Part shown: piece after piece, positions 23,110 through 31,718 of the stretch
Position numbering within the stretch: the first letter of the stretch is position 1
Layout: every line of letters starts with the position of its first letter
Translations under genes and position numbers: made by a program
NCBI GenBank assembly: GCA_034436555.1
Contig: DAOTUU010000014.1
Coordinates: 1 to 64,000 of the forward strand
Length of the DNA: 64,000 nucleotides
Origin: JAFMJV01 sp034436555
GTDB lineage: Bacteria > Chloroflexota > Limnocylindria > Limnocylindrales > CSP1-4
Reading direction: 5' to 3'
The notes under the pieces: generated by a model
Databases searched by the model: none
Seen by the model: the letters and a program-made list of their open reading frames with translations, nothing else
Told to the model about the DNA's origin: nothing

Positions 23110-23869
23110 TCAGCGCCGAGCCGGTCACCGTGTCCTCGCCCGGCGGCAGCGTGGCGCCGCGCACCAGCACCAGCGGCAGGCCGCTCGTCTTGCCCGAGGC
23201 GAGCTCGGCCGCCGACGCGATCTCGTCGGCGACCGCAACCACCGTCGCCTGCATCACGCGCCCGGCGGTGTCCGGCCGCCCGCGCTGGTCATCGAGGGGG
23301 GAGAACCCGGCCACGCCCAGGGCCACGTCCACGATGCCCCAGCGCCACGGCCGCCCGAACGAGTCGCTCACGATCACGCCCACCGCGACGCCCATGTCCG
23401 CTCGGACGCGCTCCCGGATCTCGCGCGCCGAACGATCGGGGTCGGCGGGCAGGAGCGTCACGGTGTCCGCCGCGCCCACGTTCGAGGCGTCCACGCCGGC
23501 GTTCGCGCACACGTAGCCGTGGCGGGTCCGGCCGATGACCACGCCCTTCTCCATGCGCAGCACCTCCACCGACTCCCGCAGCACGACCTCCACCTGGCGC
23601 GGGTCGCGGGCCCATCGCTCCGCGAAGGCGACGGCCTCCGGGCGCGGCGTGACCGTGGTGAGATCCACGATGGCGCCCTCTGCCTTGGACACCACCTTCT
23701 GGGTCACCACCAGCACGTCCCCCGGTCGCGGGCCCAGGTCGGGCTCCCGGGCCAGCAGTCCCCGCCAGGCGTCCACGATCAGCCCGCCCAGGTCGTCGCC
23801 GGGCCGCACCTCCGGCAGCGCCGGCAGGGCGACCGCCAGCAGCCGATGGGCCTGCTCGTCCTCCGTCAT
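23081..23869 (-). CDS. cofE: Coenzyme F420-0:L-glutamate ligase
   Basis: This 262-residue CofE adds glutamate to F420-0 using GTP. The family pattern is clear: GDVLVVTQKVVSKAEGAIVDL near residue 50, RTRHGYVCANAGVDASNV with the conserved Asn/Asp around 115-130, and VIVSDSFGRPWRWGIVDVALGVAGF. It is a stand-alone enzyme; the actinobacterial homologue FbiB carries an extra nitroreductase-like domain. ATG 23869 overlaps the cofC stop by 4 nt. The gene ends in a 29-bp tandem duplication. Confidence 0.93.
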   Translation of the reverse strand: MTEDEQAHRLLAVALPALPEVRPGDDLGGLIVDAWRGLLAREPDLGPRPGDVLVVTQKVVSKAEGAIVDLTTVTPRPEAVAFAERWARDPRQVEVVLRESVEVLRMEKGVVIGRTRHGYVCANAGVDASNVGAADTVTLLPADPDRSAREIRERVRADMGVAVGVIVSDSFGRPWRWGIVDVALGVAGFSPLDDQRGRPDTAGRVMQATVVAVADEIASAAELASGKTSGLPLVLVRGATLPPGEDTVTGSALMPPSADLFR

Positions 23870-24630
23870 GCCGCGGGCCGTCCCAGGCGCATCAGCGAGG
23901 ACAGCTCCGTGGGCGAGAGGAGCTCCAGGTCCTCGGGGGTGTCCAGGTCGAAGCCGAACGACGCGTCCTGGACCACCTGGACCGACGCGCCCAGGTGCGC
24001 GGCGGCCCGGATGTGCGCCTCGAACGAGGCGGCGCCGAAGGATGGCTCGATGACCGCGGGCGGGCGGAGCAGCAGCGCGTTCGTGCCCTGTCGCGCGTCC
24101 GACGGTGCGATCGCCACGAGCGGACCGCCGCCGCTCGCCGCGAGCGCGGCGTCCGCCGCCTCCAGGAGCCCGTCGAGGGCCGCCACGTCCATGTGCGGCA
24201 GGTCCGCGGGCACGATGAGCACCGAGCCCGCCCCCTCCGAGATCGCGACGTCGCGGGCCAGCTGGAGGCCCTCGTTGAGCCCCTCGCCGTACTGCCGGAT
24301 GGTGGTCACGCCGAGGCCCCGCAGGCTCGCCAGGAGCGGGGCGTCCGGGCTCACCACGAGCACCCGCGAGAGCGGCTCCCAGCGGGCGAGCACGTCCAGG
24401 GTGCGTCGCAGCATCCCCAGCACGAGCTCCTCCCGCTCCTCCGCGTCGAGGGCGCCGCCGAGGCGCGCCTTGCCCGTGGCGAGCGACCGCAGCGGCACGA
24501 TCGCGAACAGCGGCGCGAACGCGGTCGACGCGGGCGGCGCGGTTTGCGCGGGCGGCGCGGTTTGCGCGGGCGGCGCGGGCGGCGGGGCGGAGGGCGCGCG
24601 GCCGGATCCGCGGGCGGACGTGTGCATCAT
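23866..24630 (-). CDS. cofC: Phosphoenolpyruvate/2-phospholactate guanylyltransferase
   Basis: This CofC/FbiD nucleotidyltransferase makes the guanylylated intermediate used by CofD. It has the nucleotide-binding start FAIVPLRSLATGKARLGG, the metal motif LIVPADLPHMD, and GTNALLLRPP near residue 185. The first 40 residues are a Pro/Ala/Thr repeat (PPAQTA twice) encoded by 18-bp DNA repeats and look dispensable. ATG codons at 24630 and 24627 are both possible; the latter is exactly 6 nt after TACCAT. The gene lies 12 bp after cofD on the same strand. Confidence 0.9.
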   Translation of the reverse strand: MMHTSARGSGRAPSAPPPAPPAQTAPPAQTAPPASTAFAPLFAIVPLRSLATGKARLGGALDAEEREELVLGMLRRTLDVLARWEPLSRVLVVSPDAPLLASLRGLGVTTIRQYGEGLNEGLQLARDVAISEGAGSVLIVPADLPHMDVAALDGLLEAADAALAASGGGPLVAIAPSDARQGTNALLLRPPAVIEPSFGAASFEAHIRAAAHLGASVQVVQDASFGFDLDTPEDLELLSPTELSSLMRLGRPAA

Positions 24631-24642
24631 CGAATGGTATGC

Positions 24643-25650
24643 CTACGCGGTCCCCGCGGGCAGGAACCGGTCGAGGATGGCGCCGCCCAGCCGCTCCCGG
24701 CCTGCGGCGTCGCCCATCACGGTGTCCAGCAGCACGAGCGCCTCGGGACCGGAGGTGCGGATCGCGTCCGCGAGGGCCGCGTCCCGCTCGTCGATGACGA
24801 AGGCGTCCACGAGGCTCGGATGGCGCTCCCGGTAATGGGCCACCACGCCCGCGGCGCTGGCCGCGCGGCCCTCGATCGTCTGGAGCATCCGGTCCGCGGG
24901 ACCGCGGAGCGCCGCGCCGCCGACGATCGGGCTCACCGCCACGCACGCGGCGGGTGCGGCGGCGATGGCGTCGGCGATGCCGGGCACCGCGAGGATCGTG
25001 CCGATGGACACGAACGGGTTGGACGGCGCGAACACGACGAGCTCCGCGTCGGCGATGGCCGCGAGCACCTCCGGCGTGGGCGTGGCGCGCTCCACCCCCG
25101 CATGGCGCACCGCGCCCACGTCCACCGCGTGATGGCGGTGGACGAAGTACTCCTGGAACGCCAGCCAGCGGCCATCGACCCGCAGCTCGGTCCGGACCGC
25201 GTCATCGGTCATGGGCAGGAGGCGCCCCGGGACGCCCAGGGCGGCCGCCAGGCGGGCGGTCAGCGTGGTCAGGCGCTCTCCGGCGCGGAGCGCCTGCGTC
25301 CGGACCAGGTGTGTCGCGATGTCCCGGTCTCCCAGTCCGAACCAGGTCTCCGCGCCGTATCGCGCCAGCATGTCGCCCGCCGACCAGGTCTCGTCGCGGA
25401 CGCCCCATCCGGTGGTCTCGTTGGCCCAGCCGGACAGGGTGTACATCACGGTGTCCAGGTCGGGCGACACGCTCAGGCCGTGGAGCTCCAGGTCGTCGCC
25501 GGTGTTGACCACGACCGCGAGGTCCAGGCCGGATCCGCCCCCAGCCAGTCGGGCCGCGGACGCCAGCGACAGCCCGTGGCTGAGCTTCGCCCCGCCGAAC
25601 CCGCCCGCCAGCACGACGACCCGGCGCGGGGCCGGCGCGCGGACGGTCAT
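24643..25650 (-). CDS. cofD: 2-phospho-L-lactate/PEP transferase
   Basis: This 335-residue CofD/FbiA joins the guanylylated C3 unit to the deazaflavin Fo, giving (dehydro-)F420-0. The sequence shows the Rossmann-type start VVVLAGGFGGAKLSHGL, VVVNTGDDLELHGLSVSPDLDTVMYTL, and the GLGDRDIATHLVR motif. ATG 25650 overlaps the preceding oxidoreductase stop by 4 nt. With cofC and cofE downstream, three of the F420 steps are encoded together. The Fo synthase genes (fbiC or cofG/cofH) are not in this window. Confidence 0.95.
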   Translation of the reverse strand: MTVRAPAPRRVVVLAGGFGGAKLSHGLSLASAARLAGGGSGLDLAVVVNTGDDLELHGLSVSPDLDTVMYTLSGWANETTGWGVRDETWSAGDMLARYGAETWFGLGDRDIATHLVRTQALRAGERLTTLTARLAAALGVPGRLLPMTDDAVRTELRVDGRWLAFQEYFVHRHHAVDVGAVRHAGVERATPTPEVLAAIADAELVVFAPSNPFVSIGTILAVPGIADAIAAAPAACVAVSPIVGGAALRGPADRMLQTIEGRAASAAGVVAHYRERHPSLVDAFVIDERDAALADAIRTSGPEALVLLDTVMGDAAGRERLGGAILDRFLPAGTA

Positions 25651-26084
25651 CCCTCGAGGTGGACGGTGATCGATCGGGGGACGAGGTGGAACGAGATCCG
25701 CTCCTGCGTCCGGAAGACCGCCAGGAGCGCCTCGTGCGCCGCCGTGTCGTCCCCCCGGTAGCGTTCGGCGAGCGCGCAGATGTCCTCCACGCCCTGGGCC
25801 CGGTCGCCCGCCTCGGCGGCCTCGCCCCGGATGGTGACCCACCGCGCCCCTGCCTCCACGGCGAGCGCGCAGCGCGGATCCCGCCGGAGGTTCGCGGGCC
25901 AGATCCGACCGGCCTTGGAGTTCATGAGGATGGAGCCGTCCTCGAGCACCGAGTACCAGACGACCGCGAGGTGCGGCGTGCCGTCGGGATTGATGGTCGC
26001 GATCGTGCCGTAGCGCAGCGGGTCGTCCACGAAGTCGAGCGCCGCGCCCTCGAGACGCGAGACGGGCGGGGTGTTGTCAGCCAC
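25647..26084 (-). CDS. PPOX-class F420-dependent enzyme
   Basis: This 145-residue split beta-barrel flavoprotein-fold protein is of the pyridoxamine-phosphate-oxidase-like group. PLRYGTIATINPDGTPHLAVVWYSV, ILMNSKAGRIWPANLRRDPRCALAVEAG and WVTIRGEAAE are typical of the F420-binding TIGR03618/TIGR03668 branch. It probably reduces or binds a substrate with F420. It is the first gene of the F420 operon, overlapping cofD by 4 nt, which supports cofactor assignment. The physiological substrate is unknown. Confidence 0.87.
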   Translation of the reverse strand: MADNTPPVSRLEGAALDFVDDPLRYGTIATINPDGTPHLAVVWYSVLEDGSILMNSKAGRIWPANLRRDPRCALAVEAGARWVTIRGEAAEAGDRAQGVEDICALAERYRGDDTAAHEALLAVFRTQERISFHLVPRSITVHLEG

Positions 26085-26147
26085 GGATGCCTCCTTGGGC
26101 AGGGGAGAGCAGGCCGCGTCCGCGGCCTGCCGCTGGGTCAGGACGGA

Positions 26148-27752
26148 TCAGCGTCGGGACCTGCCCTCGAGGCGGTAGATGCCGGTCGCCTTGTTGAGGG
26201 TGTAGTCGATGACGTAGATCTCGCCCTTGTTGTCCACGCCCATGGAGCTGATGGCGAGACCCGTGTCGACCGCGATGCTGGCCGCCTGGCGATCGGCGCC
26301 CGCCGAGTCGAGCTTCCAGATCGTCCCCGAGCAGTAGTCGCCGAAGAAGTACCACGAGCGCATCGCCGGGAACCGCTCGCCGCGGTAGACGTAGCCGCCC
26401 GTGATGGCGCACTGGAAGCCGCCCTTCCCGACCACGTGGCGGTAGGCGGTGATGGGCATCGTGAGCTTGCCCGCGCCCTTCACCGTCCGACAGCCGGTCG
26501 GTGGGTTGTAGCAGTCGGGGCCCTCCATCAGCCGCCAGCCGAGGTTGGCGCCCTTGCCGCGCCGGGGCGCCTCCAGGCGGTTGACCTCCTCCCAGTCGTG
26601 CATCCCGACATCGGTGATCCACAGGTCGCCCGTGACCCGGTCGAAGCTCCAGCGCCAGGGGTTGCGCACGCCCCGCAGCCAGATCTCGGGACGCGCACCC
26701 CGCTTGCCCACGTACGGGTTGTCGTCCGGGATCGTGTAGCGCGCCGACCGCCGGCCCTTGCCGTCGGGGTCGACCGGGTCGATGCGCAGGAACTTGCCGA
26801 AGATCGTGGACAGGTCCTGGGCCCGGTTGTCGGGGTCGCCGGGGTCGTTCGGGCCGCCGTCGAAGCCGCCGTCGCCCATCCCGATCCAGAGGTAGCCGTC
26901 CGGCCCGAAGGTCATGTTGCCGCCCCAGTGGAAGTCGCGCGGCTTGTACTCCGTGATGAGGTTGCGGCGCCACTTGGGGTCCGCGCGGTCGGGGTCGTCC
27001 TTGCTGACGCGCCGCTCGTCCAGGTACCACGCGTGACCGGGTCCGGCGTACGTCACGTAGAACCGTCCGGACTCGGCGTAGTCGGGCGGGAAGGCCAGTC
27101 CCAGCAGGCCCTTCTCGCCGCAGCACGAGACGCGGTTCCGGAAGTCCAGGAACGTGCCGGCCTTCCGGTACGTGCCGTCCTTGTTCGGCTTGAGCACCAC
27201 GATGTAGCCCAGCTGCTCCAGCACGAACAGCCGATCGTCGCCGGCGTTCACGAGGCCGTTGGGATTCTCGAAGCCATCGGCGACCTTGCGCAGCGTCAGC
27301 GACACCGGCCGGACCTTGACCACCTTGTCACCGCTGTGCGGTCGGACCGATGGGTCGGGCGAGGCCAGCGGCGCGCACGGGTCGAAGGTGGGGATCGGCG
27401 ACGGCTCCGGACTGGCGAGAGGGTCGACTGACGGCGGCGCGGACGGCACGGCGCCGGGTGCCGGGGAGGATGCGACGCTCGGCGCCGACGAGGGCACGGC
27501 GCCGATGGCCGGGCTGGCGCCCGGGAGCACCGATGCCGCGGGCGATGGCTGGGCCGACGGGAGCGGGCTGGCACACGGGTCGATGGTGGGCGCCGGGCTC
27601 ACCGCGGGAGCCTCGCTGGCGACCGGTGCCGTGGCCGGCGACGGGCTGGGAGCGGGGCTGGCGCCCGGATCCTGCGCGGTGACCGCGCCTGCGGACAGGA
27701 GCAGCCCGCCCGCGAGCAGCAGCGAGCCGGCGCGGCGAAGACCGATGGACAT
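26148..27752 (-). CDS. Secreted PQQ/sorbosone-dehydrogenase-like beta-propeller
   Basis: This 534-residue protein has a signal peptide (LLLAGGLLLSAGAVTAQ), about 115 residues of Pro/Ala/Ser linker with two short DPCASP/DPCAP cysteine motifs, and a soluble aldose-sugar-dehydrogenase-like six-bladed propeller. Propeller marks are FENPNGLVNAGDDRLFV, GLLGLAFPPDY, the WGGNMTFGPDGYLWIGMGDGG calcium/PQQ region, and RNPWRWSFDRVTGDLWITDVG. Enzymes of this fold oxidise sugars outside the membrane using PQQ, but PQQ genes are not visible here. GGGAGG lies 11 nt before ATG 27752. It is a paralogue of the genes at 39465 and 40732. Confidence 0.86.
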   Translation of the reverse strand: MSIGLRRAGSLLLAGGLLLSAGAVTAQDPGASPAPSPSPATAPVASEAPAVSPAPTIDPCASPLPSAQPSPAASVLPGASPAIGAVPSSAPSVASSPAPGAVPSAPPSVDPLASPEPSPIPTFDPCAPLASPDPSVRPHSGDKVVKVRPVSLTLRKVADGFENPNGLVNAGDDRLFVLEQLGYIVVLKPNKDGTYRKAGTFLDFRNRVSCCGEKGLLGLAFPPDYAESGRFYVTYAGPGHAWYLDERRVSKDDPDRADPKWRRNLITEYKPRDFHWGGNMTFGPDGYLWIGMGDGGFDGGPNDPGDPDNRAQDLSTIFGKFLRIDPVDPDGKGRRSARYTIPDDNPYVGKRGARPEIWLRGVRNPWRWSFDRVTGDLWITDVGMHDWEEVNRLEAPRRGKGANLGWRLMEGPDCYNPPTGCRTVKGAGKLTMPITAYRHVVGKGGFQCAITGGYVYRGERFPAMRSWYFFGDYCSGTIWKLDSAGADRQAASIAVDTGLAISSMGVDNKGEIYVIDYTLNKATGIYRLEGRSRR

Positions 27753-27971
27753 CGTGATGGGGCCTCCCGTGCAGGCGCGGGTCAGAAGGTCGAGGACGGG
27801 GTGGGGGTTCCGCCCGATGATAGGCGTGAACGCGGCTCGGCGCCGTCACGGGGAGCCGGAGGCCCCACGCGCGGCCGTGCCGGCTCACCCGAGACGGCGC
27901 GACCGGTGTCGTGATGGCCGGCTGCCGGTAGACTGCCGGATGCCCGACCACCGACCCAGGAGTGCCCACGC
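27753..27971. promoter_or_regulatory. Divergent gap with a phosphorylase promoter candidate
   Basis: This 219-bp gap separates the leftward dehydrogenase and the rightward nucleoside phosphorylase. A TAGACT hexamer at 27929-27934 is the best rightward -10. The AGGAG at 27958-27962 is the ribosome-binding site for ATG 27972. No leftward promoter is clear. Confidence 0.4.
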
Positions 27972-28721
27972 ATGCCCCAGATCCACCTGCGCGCCGAGGA
28001 TGGCGACTATGCCCCGCTGGTGCTGCTGCCCGGCGACCCCAAGCGCGCGACGCGCATCGCGTCGCTGTTCGACGGGGGCCTCGCGGCCGCCCGCCAGGTG
28101 AACGAGCATCGTTCGCTGCTGGGCTACACGGGCACCTACAGGGGCGTCCCGGTGAGCGTCCAGACCACGGGCATGGGCACGCCCAGCTTCTCCATCGTGG
28201 TGGAGGAGCTGCTGCGCCTGGGTGCGCGGCGGCTCATCCGCGTGGGCACCACGGGCGGCATCGGCCGGGGCATCCGGACCGGCGACCTGGTCATCGCCAC
28301 GGGCGCCACGCCCGTGGACGGGGCCACCCGCACGTACCTCCACGGCGACCCGTTCGCGCCGGTGCCCGACTTCGGGCTCACGCGGGCGCTCGTGGACGCG
28401 GCGGCCGCGCGGGGCGTCACACCCGCCATCGGTCCGGTGGCGACCGTGGACGTGTTCTACAACCCCGACGAGGACTACGTCACGAAGTGGCGCGGCCGGG
28501 GCATCCTGGGCTTCGAGATGGAGGCCAGCGCGCTGTTCTACCTCGCGGCTCGGGCGCAGGGCGCTGGCCAGGATGTGCGGGCCGCCTGTGTGCTCACCGT
28601 GTCCGACACGCTCACCGAGGACGAGGACTACGAGACCACCTACCTGAGCCTCGACGACCTGGAGCGGGCGACCGACCGGATGATCGAGATCGCCCTGGAC
28701 GCCGGGACCGCGGCCGGCTGA
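27972..28721 (+). CDS. Purine/uridine nucleoside phosphorylase
   Basis: This 249-residue protein has the DeoD/Udp (trimeric or hexameric PNP) fold and cleaves nucleosides with phosphate to free base and ribose-1-phosphate. Motifs are VLLPGDPKRATRIA at the N-terminus, VSVQTTGMGTPSFSIVVEEL, the phosphate-binding RVGTTGGIG, and GFEMEASALFYLA with the sugar-binding Met-Glu. The acid near the C-terminus is in TVSDTL. DeoD versus Udp specificity is not settled by the sequence I can read. ATG 27972 has AGGAG 9 nt upstream. Confidence 0.9.
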   Translation: MPQIHLRAEDGDYAPLVLLPGDPKRATRIASLFDGGLAAARQVNEHRSLLGYTGTYRGVPVSVQTTGMGTPSFSIVVEELLRLGARRLIRVGTTGGIGRGIRTGDLVIATGATPVDGATRTYLHGDPFAPVPDFGLTRALVDAAAARGVTPAIGPVATVDVFYNPDEDYVTKWRGRGILGFEMEASALFYLAARAQGAGQDVRAACVLTVSDTLTEDEDYETTYLSLDDLERATDRMIEIALDAGTAAG

Positions 28722-28738
28722 CCACCGGACGTCGGTCG

Positions 28739-29587
28739 ATGGGTGTGCCGCCGATCCCGCTGGGAGTCAACCTGACCACCATCGGGGTGACCGGAGCCTG
28801 GTGGGTGCAGGCGGTGCGGCGGCTCGAGGCGTCGGGGGTCTCCGCCGCCTGGGCCTGGGACCACTTCGTCAGCCGGGGCCGCCTGGCCGATCCGCTGCTG
28901 GAGTGCTGGACGCTGCTGACGGCGGCCGCGGTGAGCACCGGGTCGATGCGCGCGGGCTCGTTCGTGACGAACGTGATGAACCGCCACCCGGCGGTCCTGG
29001 CCCGCCAGGTGGCCACGCTGTGCGACCTGGTCCCCGGTCGGGTGGAGCTGGGCATCGGCATCGGCGGACACCCCGCCGAGCACCGCGCGTACGGCATCCC
29101 CTGGCCGGAGCCGGACGAGCGCGCCGCCCGGCTGGAGGAGGCGGTGGCCGTGCTCCGGGCGCTGTTCACGGGTGGCCCGGTCACGCGCGCCTCGCCCTTC
29201 TATCCCCTCGACGGCGCCCACGCCTTCCCGGCGCCGAACCCCCCGCCGCGCATCACCATCGGGGGCGAGACGCCCGCCGGTGCTCGCCTGGGCGCCCGCA
29301 TCGGGGATGCCTGGACGTGCATGGCGGCGTCCTTCGAGCGTCTGTACCCGGTGTTCCTGGAGGCGCTCGATGCGGCCGGGCGCCGCCGACAGGACGTGCA
29401 GGTGCTGGTGGGCGTGGACGTCTCGCGCGACGATCCCGCGGGCGATCCGCGACTGGCGGATCTCGGCGGGACGCTCGAGGCGTGGCACGAGCGGGGCGCC
29501 GACGAGCTGATCCTCCACTGGGTCACGCGGCACCAGCTGGAGCCCGTCATCGCGGCCGCGGAGCGCGCCGGGCTGCGCGCCTGCTGA
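28739..29587 (+). CDS. LLM-class F420-dependent oxidoreductase
   Basis: This 282-residue luciferase-like TIM-barrel has GVNLTTIGVTGAWWVQAVRRLEASG at the N-terminus, the AWAWDHFVS motif, GSFVTNVMNRHPAVLARQVATLCDLVPGRVELGIGIGG and the ITIGGETPAGARLGARIGDAW cofactor-binding loop. F420 is the likely hydride carrier. ATG 28739 lies 17 bp after the phosphorylase stop, so the two are probably one transcript. The substrate cannot be told. Confidence 0.85.
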   Translation: MGVPPIPLGVNLTTIGVTGAWWVQAVRRLEASGVSAAWAWDHFVSRGRLADPLLECWTLLTAAAVSTGSMRAGSFVTNVMNRHPAVLARQVATLCDLVPGRVELGIGIGGHPAEHRAYGIPWPEPDERAARLEEAVAVLRALFTGGPVTRASPFYPLDGAHAFPAPNPPPRITIGGETPAGARLGARIGDAWTCMAASFERLYPVFLEALDAAGRRRQDVQVLVGVDVSRDDPAGDPRLADLGGTLEAWHERGADELILHWVTRHQLEPVIAAAERAGLRAC

Positions 29588-29761
29588 TCAGCCGCCCGCG
29601 CCGCGGCGATGGCGGCGAGGTGCCGCTGCCGGGGGGCCATCGCGAGCCGCTCGCGGATGAGCGTCCGGCCCACCCCGTCACCGCGCGCCGCCGACCGAAC
29701 CTCCATGCCGCACACGAGGCCGACATGCCGCAGGCGGTGGCACCTGGTGTGCCTTCCGTCA

Positions 29762-30277
29762 TCAGGTGCAGATGACGGACATCCGCTCCAGGCTGTACGC
29801 GATGGTGTCCGCAGGCGGTGCGGGCACCGTGCGCGAGAAGTCCACATGCTGGCCCGGGTCGATGTGGTCGGTGCGGTAGGTCGGGTCGTCCGGACGCGGT
29901 GCGCCGTCTCGGGTCACCCGGCAGGTCGCGCGACCGCCCGCCGACCCCGTGTTCGCGACCACGACCGTGATGGTCGGGGCGCCGTCCCCCGAGATGGCTC
30001 GCTGGGTGATCGTGGCGGTGTAGGGGCCGCCCGGGTCGACCATGAAGCGCCACAGCAGGAACAGCCCGATGACGCCCAGGACGACGCCGCCCAGGATCGT
30101 GGCGTGGAGCTGGGTGGGACTGGGCCCCTTGACCCGTCCCGGGTTGCACGCGTCGCAGATGCCGATGCCCGCCGCGGTCGGCCGGCCGCATCGGTAGCAC
30201 TCGTCCGCGGGGGACGTGCCGGGTCGGGGGGCGAGCATGCCGGGCGTGTCGGGCGTCGGGGATGGGGTGCTGGTCAT
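29762..30277 (-). CDS. Membrane-anchored zinc-ribbon protein
   Basis: This 171-residue protein has a four-cysteine zinc ribbon (ECYRCGRPTAAGIGICDACNPG), one membrane helix (LGGVVLGVIGLFLLWRFMV) and an extracellular beta-rich domain of about 90 residues with a FxLYD/DUF3426-like look (ITVVVANTGSAGGRATCRV). Two extracellular cysteines may form a disulfide. I cannot name a function. ATG 30277 lies 8 nt after TACCCT, again a probable leaderless start. The preceding 170-bp gap holds a small GGCAC-N5-GTGCC hairpin at 29739-29753 between the convergent genes. Confidence 0.75.
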   Translation of the reverse strand: MTSTPSPTPDTPGMLAPRPGTSPADECYRCGRPTAAGIGICDACNPGRVKGPSPTQLHATILGGVVLGVIGLFLLWRFMVDPGGPYTATITQRAISGDGAPTITVVVANTGSAGGRATCRVTRDGAPRPDDPTYRTDHIDPGQHVDFSRTVPAPPADTIAYSLERMSVICT

Positions 30278-30353
30278 CAGACCCAAGGGTACCGCGCGGA
30301 CCGACACCGATGCCCGCGGCGTCACGGGTGCCGGTCATGGCATGCTCTTGGCC

Positions 30354-31235
30354 ATGCCCTCCACGTCGCGCACCATCCATCCGGTCACGACCGGGTCGCC
30401 CTGGGAGCCGGAGCTCCGCGCGGCCATCGACGCCGCGCGCGCCGCCGGCGACATCCAGATGGCGCACCTCGGGCGGCTCCAGCACATCGTCCACAAGAGC
30501 ACCCGGGACGTGGTCACGGAGGCGGACCACCTGTCCGAGGAGGCGATCCTGCGCACCATCCGGGAGCGCTTCCCGGCGGACCACATCCTGGCCGAGGAAT
30601 CGGGCCACAGCGGGGCGCGCAGGGGGACCGGCCCCACGGACGGATCGGGTGCGGCGGGCAGCGTGGACGCGAGCCACCGCATCTGGATCGTGGATCCCCT
30701 GGACGGGACCGTGAACTACGCGAACGCGCTGCCCTTCTTCTGCGTGTCGATCGGCCTCGCGGTGGGTGGCCGGCCGCAGGTGGGCGTGGTGCTCGACCCG
30801 GTGCGCGACGAGCTGTACAGCGCGGTGCGGGGCGTGGGCGTCTGGCGTGACGGCGAGCCGGTCGCGCACGTCGGCAAGGAGCGGCTCATCGACACGGTCT
30901 CCCACGTCGCCTTCCCCGCGAGCGGCTGGGTGCGCCGGGAGGCGCGCTACCGCAAGGCGATCCGCGTCGGGCGCGTGTTCGGCAGTGCGGCGCTCGCGCT
31001 CGCGTACGTCGCCGACGACCGGTTCGACTCGTTCATCCAGGCGCGGGGCCTGTCGCTGTGGGACATCGCGGCCGCGGGGCTCATCGCGGAGCAGGCGGGA
31101 GCGGTGGTCTCGGACATCGAGGGCGGCGCCTGGTTCGACCTGTCCCGTCGCTCCGCGGCATCGGGGGTGATCGCGGCCGGCCCGGCCCACCACCCCGAGA
31201 TCCTCCGGATGCTGAGGCCGGGGCGACCCGCGTGA
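30354..31235 (+). CDS. Inositol monophosphatase family protein
   Basis: This protein of about 293 residues is a Mg-dependent phosphatase of the FIG superfamily. The catalytic elements are complete: ILAEESGHSG, IWIVDPLDGTVNYANALPFF, the Asp in SLWDIAAAGLIAEQAGAVV and VVSDIEGG. Members dephosphorylate myo-inositol-1-phosphate, histidinol phosphate or PAP-type substrates. A short Gly/Ala/Ser insertion (ARRGTGPTDGSGAAGS) sits between the two catalytic motifs. ATG 30354 is preferred; in-frame ATG 30342 is possible. The stop overlaps the glyoxalase GTG by 4 nt. Confidence 0.86.
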   Translation: MPSTSRTIHPVTTGSPWEPELRAAIDAARAAGDIQMAHLGRLQHIVHKSTRDVVTEADHLSEEAILRTIRERFPADHILAEESGHSGARRGTGPTDGSGAAGSVDASHRIWIVDPLDGTVNYANALPFFCVSIGLAVGGRPQVGVVLDPVRDELYSAVRGVGVWRDGEPVAHVGKERLIDTVSHVAFPASGWVRREARYRKAIRVGRVFGSAALALAYVADDRFDSFIQARGLSLWDIAAAGLIAEQAGAVVSDIEGGAWFDLSRRSAASGVIAAGPAHHPEILRMLRPGRPA

Positions 31236-31714
31236 TCCCCATCATCCGGCTGCACCACGCGATGCTCTATGTCCGCGACCTGGATCGCTCCGTCGCGTTC
31301 TACCAGCAGGCGTTCGGCTTCCAGGAGATCGCCCGCGAGGGCGGCGCGGTCTCGCTGCTGCGCATCCCGGGCTCGCCCAACCAGCACGACCTGGCCCTCC
31401 TCCAGGTCGGCGCCGACGCGCCGCAGCCGCCCCGCGGCAGCACCGGCCTGTATCACCTCGCCTGGGAGGTCCCCGCCATCGAGGACCTCGTGGTGGCGGC
31501 CAGGCAGCTGTCCTCGATGAAGGCCCTCACCGGGGCGTCGGACCACGGCGCCACGAAGTCCATCTACGGGCGCGACCCCGACGCCATCGAGTTCGAGGTC
31601 GCCTGGATGGTGCCGCGGCCGTACTGGGGCGAGTGGGAGCATCACGGGGTCGTCCGACCCCTGGACCTGGATCTGGAGCTGAAGCGCTGGGGGCGTCCGG
31701 TCGCCCGCGCCTGA
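31232..31714 (+). CDS. Glyoxalase/extradiol dioxygenase (VOC) protein
   Basis: This 160-residue VOC-fold protein has two beta-alpha-beta-beta-beta modules. Metal ligands are consistent with His in LHHAML, Glu or His in GLYHLAWEV and Glu in AIEFEVAW. The CHxAxxVxDLDRSVAFYQQAFGF-like N-terminus is typical of lactoylglutathione-lyase and dioxygenase relatives. GTG 31232 overlaps the phosphatase stop (GTGA). Enzymatic role is undefined. It ends 4 bp from a convergent nuclease gene. Confidence 0.82.
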   Translation: MIPIIRLHHAMLYVRDLDRSVAFYQQAFGFQEIAREGGAVSLLRIPGSPNQHDLALLQVGADAPQPPRGSTGLYHLAWEVPAIEDLVVAARQLSSMKALTGASDHGATKSIYGRDPDAIEFEVAWMVPRPYWGEWEHHGVVRPLDLDLELKRWGRPVARA

Positions 31715-31718
31715 TCCG

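Noticed and set aside
27940..28101. Leader ORF starting 6 nt after TAGACT in front of the nucleoside phosphorylase
   Set aside because: It overlaps the phosphorylase for over 100 bp in another frame and the phosphorylase has its own AGGAG; probably not translated.
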